In this document: in pieces, positions 28,752 to 35,982 of the stretch
Numbering within the stretch: the first letter of the stretch is position 1
How the letters are laid out: the number at the start of each line of letters is the position of its first letter
Source: Helicobacteraceae bacterium
GTDB taxonomy: Bacteria > Campylobacterota > Campylobacteria > Campylobacterales > SZUA-545
Assembly: GCA_031273735.1 (NCBI GenBank)
Contig: JAISRI010000094.1
Span: 1-35,982, forward strand
Length of the DNA: 35,982 nt
Direction: 5' to 3'
Position numbers and translations under genes: made by a program
Notes under the pieces: model-generated
Database searches by the model: none
Seen by the model: the letters and a program-made list of their open reading frames with translations, nothing else
What the model was told of the DNA's origin: nothing

Positions 28752-31700
28752 GCGCTCGCCCCCTCTAATTCCGATCTTTCTTGCGATCGCCGCGCTAAAA
28801 CCAACTCTTTAAGCATTTGATATTGTAGATCGTTTGATTTGTCTAACTTACTATCGATCGTCCGTTCCAACATCTCTAACAGATAAGCCGATTGCGTATC
28901 GCCTAATTCCGCTAAATCATTAAGGTTATTTAAATAATCTATATCGCTTTGATCGTCGCCATATTTCAACGTCGCTAAAGCCTCTATTAAGTCGTTAATC
29001 TCGTCGCTCGTTTTCGCGCCGCTGGCTAACGCTAGGGCGCGTTTTGTCGCGTCGGATACGCCGCTAAAACCTATCTGATCCAACGATAGCGCGGGAGTTA
29101 GCGCGGCGATCAGATCGTTAATGGTTTGATTGGTAGCTAAATCCGCGTTATCGCCAACTATGCGGACGCTTAATATATCCGCGCTTAAATCCATAGCGTC
29201 GGCGTATTGATTTAACGACGCGGCAAGGGCGTTTTTTAACTCCTCGTCATACGCGCCCGCCGCGTCCTGCAAGCCTTGCGCGGCGTTGATATAGCTATCC
29301 CACAAGCTAGCGATCTGATCGCTCGTTAAATCGCCCTTTAGCGAGCCGTCCGCGTTGTATAGTCCGTTTAGTCGATCCGCCGCTTGCGCATAATCGCGCT
29401 TCCACTGATCTTGATCTCGCTCTACGAGATCGCTCGCTAAATCCCGCGCTTGATTAGCTAATGTTTTTAAGTTATTTACAAAATCTCTTAAACTATTAGT
29501 CGCGCTTTCGATCGCGCTATCCGTCTGTTCTAACCACTCGACAAAACTCGCTTCGCTCTTAATTCTTTCTAGCTCCGCGTTCGCTAGCGTTTTAATTGCT
29601 TCTACATATTGTTCTGCGGCGAGTTTTAACTCGTCGAACATAGCGGTGATTTCCTCGACGTTTGCATTTGCGCCAAGCGCCGCGATTAGCTCCTCTAGCA
29701 TTTCGCCGTTTAATATCTTATTAAGATTTTTCGGATCGAACATACCATTTAATAACTCTTGATATTTAGCGATCTCGCCCTCTAATAACGATATATCCAA
29801 ACTTAATTCGGGAATACCTATATTATAAGCGCCGTCTTTTTCCCCGATCAGATCTTTAAGTATGTTATCAAGCATACCGCCGCTTTTGCCTTCGCCGCTT
29901 TGTTGTTTTTTAAGCGCGTCAAGTTTAGCTTGCGCCGCGTCCATCGCCTTTTTTATTTCGTCATATACTCCAAACGGCAAATCTAATAATTCTCTATTAC
30001 CTTCCGCAATTTCGCTTTTTAATCGTTCTATTTCGGCTTTTGTATCTTTAATTGCTGGGTGTTGTTCTTCGTTTAATCCCCACGCAAACATAAACTCTAA
30101 ATGCGCTTCTAGTTCTTTAATTCTTTGTTCGTTGGCGGGTATTTTTGCGCGGTAAGCTAATATCCGATTATTGATCGCTTCGACGCTTTTATTCGCCGCG
30201 TCTAAATAACTTAAGTAATAATCTTTCGCGGCGTTAAAATTATCTTTTGCCGTATCAAGATCGTATTGCGCCATATTAACGCCCGTTATACTCGCGACAA
30301 AACGATCTACTTCCGCAAAAATAGAGTATACGCCGTTCATCGCTTCGGCGAATTTTTTAATTCCTTCGGCGGTTAAATTGCCGTAATTATCGCCGCCAAA
30401 TTGTTTCAAAAATCCCACCATTTGCGCCTGCGCCATCGTCATCTGCGCGTAGATATAAGTGGTTTTTTTCTTAGTGCCAAATAACGTTTTTTTGCTAGAT
30501 TTTTCTATACCTACCAAAATGTTATATTGCTCTTGATCGTCGTAGTATCGCGCCATCAAGGCTTGCATTTGGTTTTCGATCATATCGCTATAGACTTTTG
30601 TCGATTTATCGACGTTTATTTCTATCGTCCGCAAAGCCTCGTTAAAACCCTTGATTTTTTTAACGTGTCCCGTTGAAAAAAATCCCGCTATCCCGCCCAC
30701 TATAGCGCCAATAATAGCGCCTATCGCCGTGCCTATCCCTGGTTCAACGTATGTCCCTATCATAGCGCCCGTCGTAGCGCCGTATCCTATACCCATTTGC
30801 GGCTTTTGATCGTGCCAACCCGTAGCCGCCGCGTCGACGTAATTTGTCGCGTTTATCGCCATAGCGAGCGCGATATTTTTTCGACGTAAATAATAAAACA
30901 TTTCGCGGAATGCGGCGGTAGCTTGCGCGGTATTATCCGCGATCTCTTGTAATATATCTCGCGTCTCGGTTTTCGTCCATTCTGCCGTCGCTAAACTAGC
31001 GACTGCGGCGAGCGCCATTCCCGCGCCCATCGCTCCCGCTCCCGCTTGTATATTAGACCAATTTATATCGCCGCCGCTAAGCGCGTTTGATAACTCTTTT
31101 GATAGCGTTTGGCTAAATTGTTGCGCGAAAACGTCCGATAGCGATTGCGCAAAATCCCCCGCGAAACTCTTAAAATTAAATTTGCCGTTTTGAAACGAGT
31201 TTTGAATACCTTTTGTTATCGCGGCGGCTATTGTGTCCGCTATATCTTTTTGCAAGTCGTTCGGGATAATTTCGTCCGCTTTTAACTTCCTTTGTTCGCT
31301 TAATAATTCTTTAGTTTTTTCAAGTTCCGCGATCCGCGTTATATCGCTATCGGGATTTAGCGCGGCGATCTGTTTTTCTATATTTAAGATTTCCGTATCA
31401 TATGCTAAGATTTGTTTTTTTCTGTTGGCTTCCTCTTCCGTAATTTCGCCGCGTAAAATCGCATTGTCTAGCGCGAGATTTTCGATCTTTTCTAACGCGG
31501 TATTAGCGCGGATAAACTCGTCTATAATCTTTTGCGTTTCCTCGCGTTTTATTTTTACGAGTTCGATATTTTCCATCTCGTTTATTTTTTCGATTATGTC
31601 CGCGAGCGTAGCGGTATCTTTAACTAATTCAACCGCGTTCATTTTCATCTCGACAAATTGCGCTATGATCTGATCGCTTTGATTTTCAAACGTCTTAATA

Positions 31701-33424
31701 TATTGATCTTTTATCTTTTTTTGAAAACTTACAAACTCTTTATTAGCCGCGTCGTTTATCTTTTTTAACTCCGCGCTTTGTATTTCGTCGACTAGCTTCC
31801 ACGCTTGTTTATATTCCTCGCTATCGGGCGCGATTTTAGCGGTTATATCCGATCGCATTTGCGCGATTTTAGCGTTTAATTTTTCAACGTCGCTTAATAA
31901 TAGTTTATCGCGTTCCGCTTGATATTTTTCAACCAAGCTCAACGCCTCGTCGGCGTTAAATAGTTTTGGAGTTTCAACGCCGTTCGCTTTAGCTTCTAAT
32001 CTGCTTAATCCCTCGTCGATCTCTTTAATTTTTTTAAGATATTCATCGGCTTCGCGGGTTAAATCATCGACTTTTGATTGCTTTTCGATCCCGCTAGATC
32101 GTCCAAAACCAAAAAAGCCGCCGCCCGTCTGTTCCATCCTTATAGCTTCAAGGCGTTTTTCAAGCGCTTCTTGTTCGTATTGTTGTTTTAATAATAACAA
32201 ATTAGCTTTACTATATTCATTATTTTTTAATTTAATTTCGTCGAAAGTTTCCGCTAATTTTTCGCCTTCCGAGCTTGCAAACGCAAAATAAGTCGCTATG
32301 CCCGCCAACCCCGCTATAATAGCGGTAAACGGGGTCGCCAAAAACGCGGCTTTAAATCCCGTCATAGCTCTGTTTAAGCCGTTCGTCGCTACGGCGGCGG
32401 CGGCGCTTAATTTACTCATTGTCGCTAATTCTATCGCATAAGCCGCCGATAATTTTCTTACTATTCCCATACCGCCCGCAAGGGCGATCGCGCTAACTTT
32501 ATAAACAGAAAATCCTGCGGCTGCCGAAGCGGCTACTACGCCGATTTTTTTAATCCCGTTGATTGTTTCTTGTATAGTTTCGCCGTTAGCTTTTAGAAAA
32601 TCTATAACGCTTTTTATCGCTTCTTTTGTCGTATCGATCGCGCCGCTTGTTTCAAGCGCCGTCGCGTATATCTTACCGATCTCCTCTTGTAGATCGCCCC
32701 AAAGATTTTCTTTTTGGCTTTGTTGCCCGCCGAAGGATTTTGCTATCGCTTCAGCCGCGCCCGCATAGCTATTTTTTAATTGATCTATTATGACTTTTTG
32801 CGCTTTAGCGGTATCGCCCGCGCCGATAAGATTTTTGATTAAATCTTTCTGCCCGTCGCTAAATTGCACGCCCGCGCGGCTTAATGCGCTCAACCCGCTA
32901 ACGGGATCGTTTAACGCCCGCCCTAGCATTTTTGTCGCGCTTATTAAATCGACTTCTAGGACTGTCGACAAGTCCGTCGCCGCCGTGATCGCGTCGTTAA
33001 AAATATCGCCCTTGATATTTCTAAAAGTTAATAACAAACTTTGCGCCGCGATAACAGCCTCGTCGCCAAAAGTCGTGATGTCTTGTATATGTCCCGCGAA
33101 ATCTTGTAACTCTTTACTACTAACGCCCGCCGCGCCGCCCGTAGCGGCTAAAACCGCGTTTAATTTCGCTACCGCTTTTTCTTGCGTAATATATGCATCG
33201 GTGTATTCTTTTGTGTAATTACTTATACCCTTTAATATATTAGTTATCCCAAGCAAACTTTGCGCTGTAAAAGCGGTTCTTTGCAAATACTTATCAAACT
33301 GCCCGACCATCGCTCCCGCGTCTTTTGCGGCGCGTTGCGTAGCCTCAAGCGAGGCGTTAAAAGTTTTTATCCCGCCCGTGTCGGCGCTCGCGCTTATATT
33401 GACTTTTATATTATTTTCCGCCAT
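28748..33424 (-). CDS. Tail tape measure protein
   Basis: A 1558-residue, almost entirely helical protein. The N-terminal region (SASADTGGIKTFNASLEATQ, then KDAGAMVGQFDKYLQRTAFT) and FGDEAVIAAQSLLLTFRNIK ... LISATKMLGRALNDPVSGLSALSRAGVQFS match prophage tail length tape measures. Long coiled coils follow; a Gly-rich hydrophobic segment (about residues 880-925, IGTAIGAIIGAIVGGIAGFF) could insert in the host membrane at DNA entry. Length predicts a tail of roughly 200-230 nm (1.5 Å per residue). Unusually, it lies between portal and capsid genes, not after the tail tube and G/GT chaperones. Confidence 0.88.
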   Translation of the reverse strand: MAENNIKVNISASADTGGIKTFNASLEATQRAAKDAGAMVGQFDKYLQRTAFTAQSLLGITNILKGISNYTKEYTDAYITQEKAVAKLNAVLAATGGAAGVSSKELQDFAGHIQDITTFGDEAVIAAQSLLLTFRNIKGDIFNDAITAATDLSTVLEVDLISATKMLGRALNDPVSGLSALSRAGVQFSDGQKDLIKNLIGAGDTAKAQKVIIDQLKNSYAGAAEAIAKSFGGQQSQKENLWGDLQEEIGKIYATALETSGAIDTTKEAIKSVIDFLKANGETIQETINGIKKIGVVAASAAAGFSVYKVSAIALAGGMGIVRKLSAAYAIELATMSKLSAAAAVATNGLNRAMTGFKAAFLATPFTAIIAGLAGIATYFAFASSEGEKLAETFDEIKLKNNEYSKANLLLLKQQYEQEALEKRLEAIRMEQTGGGFFGFGRSSGIEKQSKVDDLTREADEYLKKIKEIDEGLSRLEAKANGVETPKLFNADEALSLVEKYQAERDKLLLSDVEKLNAKIAQMRSDITAKIAPDSEEYKQAWKLVDEIQSAELKKINDAANKEFVSFQKKIKDQYIKTFENQSDQIIAQFVEMKMNAVELVKDTATLADIIEKINEMENIELVKIKREETQKIIDEFIRANTALEKIENLALDNAILRGEITEEEANRKKQILAYDTEILNIEKQIAALNPDSDITRIAELEKTKELLSEQRKLKADEIIPNDLQKDIADTIAAAITKGIQNSFQNGKFNFKSFAGDFAQSLSDVFAQQFSQTLSKELSNALSGGDINWSNIQAGAGAMGAGMALAAVASLATAEWTKTETRDILQEIADNTAQATAAFREMFYYLRRKNIALAMAINATNYVDAAATGWHDQKPQMGIGYGATTGAMIGTYVEPGIGTAIGAIIGAIVGGIAGFFSTGHVKKIKGFNEALRTIEINVDKSTKVYSDMIENQMQALMARYYDDQEQYNILVGIEKSSKKTLFGTKKKTTYIYAQMTMAQAQMVGFLKQFGGDNYGNLTAEGIKKFAEAMNGVYSIFAEVDRFVASITGVNMAQYDLDTAKDNFNAAKDYYLSYLDAANKSVEAINNRILAYRAKIPANEQRIKELEAHLEFMFAWGLNEEQHPAIKDTKAEIERLKSEIAEGNRELLDLPFGVYDEIKKAMDAAQAKLDALKKQQSGEGKSGGMLDNILKDLIGEKDGAYNIGIPELSLDISLLEGEIAKYQELLNGMFDPKNLNKILNGEMLEELIAALGANANVEEITAMFDELKLAAEQYVEAIKTLANAELERIKSEASFVEWLEQTDSAIESATNSLRDFVNNLKTLANQARDLASDLVERDQDQWKRDYAQAADRLNGLYNADGSLKGDLTSDQIASLWDSYINAAQGLQDAAGAYDEELKNALAASLNQYADAMDLSADILSVRIVGDNADLATNQTINDLIAALTPALSLDQIGFSGVSDATKRALALASGAKTSDEINDLIEALATLKYGDDQSDIDYLNNLNDLAELGDTQSAYLLEMLERTIDSKLDKSNDLQYQMLKELVLARRSQERSELEGASA

Positions 33425-33448
33425 AATATGCCCTAAAAAGGATTAAAA

Positions 33449-33541
33449 ATGGAAGGGATACTAGCGGCTTGTTTTGTGATTGTTTTGTGGCTTTTAACCC
33501 GCAAAAGCAAGCGCAAATACCCAAATTGGGATCAACCCTAA
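33449..33541 (+). CDS. Possible 30-residue single-span membrane protein, opposite strand
   Basis: Not in the ORF track. ATG at 33449 follows AAGGATTAAAA on the plus strand; the product MEGILAACFVIVLWLLTRKS plus a basic tail has one transmembrane helix. It occupies most of the 113-bp gap between portal and tape measure and overlaps the portal stop by 4 bp. It may be a small accessory gene, or a chance ORF; no promoter is seen. Confidence 0.35.
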   Translation: MEGILAACFVIVLWLLTRKSKRKYPNWDQP

Positions 33542-34965
33542 TCATCGCCGCCCTTTTCAGTTATTAAGTCGTTTTCGATCGTTATGCCGTGCTTTTCTCT
33601 TAGCGATTTTTCCGCCGCTAACTGCTCGTAGATCTCCTCAATATCCAACCCGCCTTCACTCGCTACTTGCGATCCCGTTTTTAATCCCGCGCCGATAGCG
33701 GCGATCGCGCTGTTAGTATCTTTTAACGGATCGACCCACTGCCAGCCGCGCCCTAGCCAAACCACGTCGCAAAACTTATCAAACTTGATATATGGTAGAT
33801 TAAGATTTTTTTGCAAAAGTTGCAAGTCCAGCCACGCCTCAAAAATCTTTTGATGGAATTGATCGGCGAACCAACTTTGCAAAACGCGCCACTGATCGCG
33901 CTCCTCTAAAACTCCCTGCCTAATAGAGCTATAATTTACGCCCTCAAGATCGCCGCTTAAAACGCTATAACTAACGTTTAATCCGCTCGCGATCCCTCTT
34001 AATATACTTTTAACAAAAGCCTCGTAAGAAGTATTAGGGTGGTCAAAGTCCGCCGTCTTAAAATCCCATCCCGCTGGTAGTTGTTCTAAAATGCCCGGCT
34101 CGACTTCCGTTAATATATTGCCCGCCGCGTCCGTTCCGTCGCCGCCGTTATAAGTAGTTTCTAGCGCGTCCGCGCTTTGCGTATAAAAACCCATTTTAGA
34201 CGCGCCGATCCGCGCCGCTATTAGCTCCGCCTCCTCGTATCCCGCTAAAATGTTAATCCTATTCATCACGTTCGCGCACCAACTCGCCCCCCTAGCTTGC
34301 GCGGCGCGATCGCGCTTAAATATATGCAAAATAGCGTCGGCTTCTATGCGTTCAATATCGGTTAAATCATTGCTACTTTTTGGGGGTTTTTTGTGCATAT
34401 AATAAGCGATGGGTTTGCCGTATTGATCGCGTTCAATTCCCATTATTATATTTTTATCCGCATTATTATAATTTACGGGACAAAAATCAGCCTCTAAAAT
34501 AGATATAGCAAAGCCGTATTTATTTTGATAACCTCTATGCAACCGCACAAAAATCTCGCCGTCGCGGGCGATAGAAGTTATAGCTAATCTTTCCAAATCC
34601 GCGAAGCTACCAATACCGCTCGCGTCGCAAACTCCCGCTTTAGCCCAACGCCACCACAAGTCGGCGATCGCCTTATTAGCGTAATTATCGCTAGAGCCGT
34701 CGGGGTTTTTAGATCGCGGCTGGATCATTATGCCGTTTTGACCTACGACGTTAGCGGCGATCATCGATAACCACTTAGAGATATACGGATTATTTAACGC
34801 GAGATCGCGGGCGCGCGATCTTAACGCGATAATATCGTTTTTAAGCGTTTCGTTTATATCTACTTTTTGCCCAAACCATCGCGCCGTAAATCGCGTTGAT
34901 TTAGCGGCTTCAAAGCCTCTTTTAGACGTTTTATTTTTTTTCAAAAACCAATTTATAAGTCCCAA
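33538..34965 (-). CDS. Portal protein (lambda family)
   Basis: A 475-residue protein forming the dodecameric DNA gate of the head. It matches the lambda-type portal family: RARDLALNNPYISKWLSMIAANVVGQNG near the N-terminus, DLWWRWAKAGVCDASG, SIARDGEIFVRLHRGYQNKY, ILEADFCP, then the helical stem-loop region (SYEAFVKSILRGIASGLNVS, YSSIRQGVLEERDQWRVLQS) and a Trp-rich LGRGWQWVDPLKDTNSAIAA C-terminus. It follows the gpW-like gene with a 31-bp gap. In the excised circle it is downstream of terL. Confidence 0.9.
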   Translation of the reverse strand: MGLINWFLKKNKTSKRGFEAAKSTRFTARWFGQKVDINETLKNDIIALRSRARDLALNNPYISKWLSMIAANVVGQNGIMIQPRSKNPDGSSDNYANKAIADLWWRWAKAGVCDASGIGSFADLERLAITSIARDGEIFVRLHRGYQNKYGFAISILEADFCPVNYNNADKNIIMGIERDQYGKPIAYYMHKKPPKSSNDLTDIERIEADAILHIFKRDRAAQARGASWCANVMNRINILAGYEEAELIAARIGASKMGFYTQSADALETTYNGGDGTDAAGNILTEVEPGILEQLPAGWDFKTADFDHPNTSYEAFVKSILRGIASGLNVSYSVLSGDLEGVNYSSIRQGVLEERDQWRVLQSWFADQFHQKIFEAWLDLQLLQKNLNLPYIKFDKFCDVVWLGRGWQWVDPLKDTNSAIAAIGAGLKTGSQVASEGGLDIEEIYEQLAAEKSLREKHGITIENDLITEKGGDD

Positions 34966-34996
34966 AATCCGATCCCTTTATTTTTTTGCGTTTTGC

Positions 34997-35227
34997 TTAA
35001 AAATACGCCTTGATTTTTCGCCCGCTGGCTTTGCCGTCGGCTTTTGCCGCTAGTAGCTCCGCTTCGGCGATTTCGCGCCGTAGTTGGGCGCGTAGCTTAA
35101 GCAGATCGGCGATCGGGGTTTTGGTTACGCTTTGCCCGTTAGGCAGAGTGTAAGCGCTTATATCGTCGGTTATTCTGCCTTCGATCGTCGCGTCGATCGC
35201 GTCTAGTAATTCTTGTTTCGTAGCCAT
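34997..35227 (-). CDS. gpW-like head-tail joining protein
   Basis: A 76-residue helical protein (MATKQELLDAIDATIEGRIT, then KTPIADLLKLRAQLRREIAE). Size, helical pattern and position directly before the portal match lambda gpW-like head-tail connectors. It is the last gene before attR and has a TATAAT box just upstream. Confidence 0.72.
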   Translation of the reverse strand: MATKQELLDAIDATIEGRITDDISAYTLPNGQSVTKTPIADLLKLRAQLRREIAEAELLAAKADGKASGRKIKAYF

Positions 35228-35250
35228 TTTTTTCCTTCTCTGACCACGTA

Positions 35251-35256
35251 ATTATA
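35251..35256 (-). promoter_or_regulatory. Probable -10 box for the gpW/portal operon
   Basis: Minus-strand TATAAT (in TTATAATTACG), 24 bp upstream of the gpW-like ATG and 22 bp from the right att repeat. No consensus -35 at 17 bp. It lets the right-hand structural operon be transcribed separately from terL in the prophage. Confidence 0.5.
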
Positions 35257-35275
35257 ACACGTTTTTGGGGTTTTC

Positions 35276-35301
35276 TTATTAGGATTTTATTAGGACGAGA
35301 T
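35276..35301. other. Putative attR (right prophage junction)
   Basis: ATTAGGATTTTATTAGGACGAGAT, matching attL at 20 of 24 positions with the last 13 identical. Sequence to the right is A/T-rich, then host-like repeats. Confidence 0.6.
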
Positions 35302-35545
35302 TTTTTTTATAAGTTTTTTTTATAGCCAACGCGCCCTTTCTATGACTGCATTTGTTAGGCTTTTACAAAAATTAAATATAAATTATAGCTTATAGGTTTA
35401 TCGCCGTCTTTACGCTTGCCCAAAACGCTTCCGATCGCGCTATAGCGGCTTATAAAAGCGACAATTTTCAATCGCTATCAAAGAAAACCAATCCCAGCGC
35501 ATTCTTAAACCCGCCTTTAACGTAACAAAACCTACAAACGCCTTC

Positions 35546-35600
35546 ATTCCCGCGAAGCGCTTGCTCCGTAGGAACGCCCAGCGCGGAGGAAAGCGGGAAT
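35546..35600. repeat. REP-like hairpin element, right flank copy 1
   Basis: ATTCCCGC and GCGGGAAT (inverted arms) enclose a 39-bp GC-rich interior with further pairing (GCGC/GCGC). Same family as the element between the spanin genes (20216-20235) and the copy at 35724-35767. Confidence 0.7.
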
Positions 35601-35723
35601 CCAAACCAAAACTTACGGCATTTAAGTAAGCGATCGGATTATGATAATACAAAATACGCGCGGCTTCCTCCGCGCCTTGCGCTCTTCCGTAGCGCTACGA
35701 AGCGGGCGTTATGCCATATTTGG

Positions 35724-35767
35724 ATTCCCGCGATGGCTGGGGACAGCCATCGCTCCGTCGCGGGAAT
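35724..35767. repeat. REP-like hairpin element, right flank copy 2
   Basis: ATTCCCGCGA and TCGCGGGAAT (10-bp arms) with an inner hairpin TGGCT-GGGGAC-AGCCA. Related to the preceding element by outer arms but with a different interior. Confidence 0.7.
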
Positions 35768-35862
35768 GAGCAAGAGGACGCTAGAATGACGGAGAGAAAA
35801 CGGGAACGACGAAAAAATTGCAAAAAACGACTAAAATCAAAACAAAGAACGGAAAGCAAAAA

Positions 35863-35982
35863 GTGGACGCAAAGTTTATATCGATCGTCGTTAAATTAGC
35901 GGCGGATCGCGGTAAAGATACTTTGCTTGACGCGGCGCAAGTAAAAACTCTTTTAAGCGACTACGCGCAACAAGACTTTGAA
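35863..35982 (+). CDS. N-terminal fragment of an unidentified host protein
   Basis: A GTG start with GGAAAG a few bases upstream begins an open frame that runs off the right edge: VDAKFISIVVKLAADRGKDT then LLDAAQVKTLLSDYAQQDFE (first residue Met). The pattern (IVVKL...G...L.DA...K.LL.DY) recalls an N-terminal helical domain seen in various large bacterial proteins such as formylglycine-enzyme-like or TIR-like multidomain proteins. That is only a similarity of pattern; function cannot be assigned from 40 residues. Confidence 0.55.
   Translation, partial: MDAKFISIVVKLAADRGKDTLLDAAQVKTLLSDYAQQDFE

Larger units (their letters stand above)
35302..35862. other. Gene-free right host flank
   Basis: About 560 bp with no credible gene. 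It holds A/T-rich DNA beside attR, then two REP-like hairpin elements (35546-35600, 35724-35767). The ORF-track entries here (35440-35652, 35711-35899) are translations of those repeats. It contains the segment TAGCCAACGCG, also present in the left flank (138-148), and ATAGCTTATA shared with the left flank; neither is long enough to show a common origin. Confidence 0.6.

Noticed and set aside
29862-33218. Plus-strand ORFs of 69-146 residues inside the tape measure
   Set aside because: Ser/Ala/Ile/Phe-rich antisense shadows of a helical gene.
35440-35899. ORFs of 70 and 62 residues in the right flank
   Set aside because: They are translations of the REP-like hairpins and low-complexity DNA (for example SFGLDSRFPPRW), with no ribosome binding site.

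Overview
The window holds a nearly complete, apparently intact temperate siphovirus prophage of about 35 kb, with short host flanks. The left flank is the first 21 codons of sucC (minus strand, TTG start). The right flank is a 560-bp gene-free stretch with two REP-like elements, followed by the start of an unidentified plus-strand gene. Imperfect direct repeats at 309-334 and 35276-35301 (ATTAGGANNNNATTAGGACGAGAT) are the probable attL and attR. The host is probably a Gram-negative proteobacterium in the broad sense: the phage carries a probable inner/outer-membrane spanin pair and a family-9-like glycosyltransferase, and the code is standard with TGA stops. DNA composition is moderate (by eye near 40% GC) and is strikingly rich in GCGATCGC and CGATCG. 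I cannot fix the taxon; Campylobacterota and Alphaproteobacteria both remain possible.

Layout, left to right: tyrosine integrase (+); then on the minus strand terL, terS, small packaging-operon genes, a GpZ-like protein and a replication protein (1.5-6 kb). Next comes an early/accessory operon of small, overlapping genes that includes a C5-cytosine methyltransferase, an MmcB-like nuclease-fold protein, an ASCH-like protein, an AlpA-like HTH protein, an ORF6N-type antirepressor and a Cro-like protein (6-13.6 kb). The immunity switch has two palindromes between the Cro-like gene and a divergent CI-type repressor (13.6-14.7 kb). A minus-strand module of poorly known genes (14.8-17.1 kb) is driven by two nearly identical consensus promoters. 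A 760-bp non-coding region (17.06-17.82 kb) holds a CRISPR-like hairpin array and a strong terminator. Then follow an adenine methylase, lysozyme, spanins and holin-like proteins, a glycosyltransferase, a fibre and its chaperone, a frameshifted G/GT tail chaperone, tail tube, head completion proteins, a fused protease-capsid protein, a tail protein, the tape measure, the portal and a gpW-like protein (17.8-35.2 kb).

Three features stand out. (1) A family of hairpin units, each ending in the 11-nt handle AGGATTGAAAC, has the form of type I-C CRISPR repeats. Six are tandem and two solitary; all read sense in 3' untranslated regions just upstream of intrinsic terminators, with stems that differ in sequence yet stay paired and often carry UUCG or GNRA-type loops. 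No cas genes are present, and the spacer-like segments are related to each other, so this is not an ordinary CRISPR array. (2) The structural gene order is rearranged: the tape measure lies between portal and capsid, and the integrase and attachment site separate terL from gpW/portal. (3) The fibre is exceptionally cysteine-rich (about 25 Cys in 351 residues) and built on 21-bp heptad repeats.
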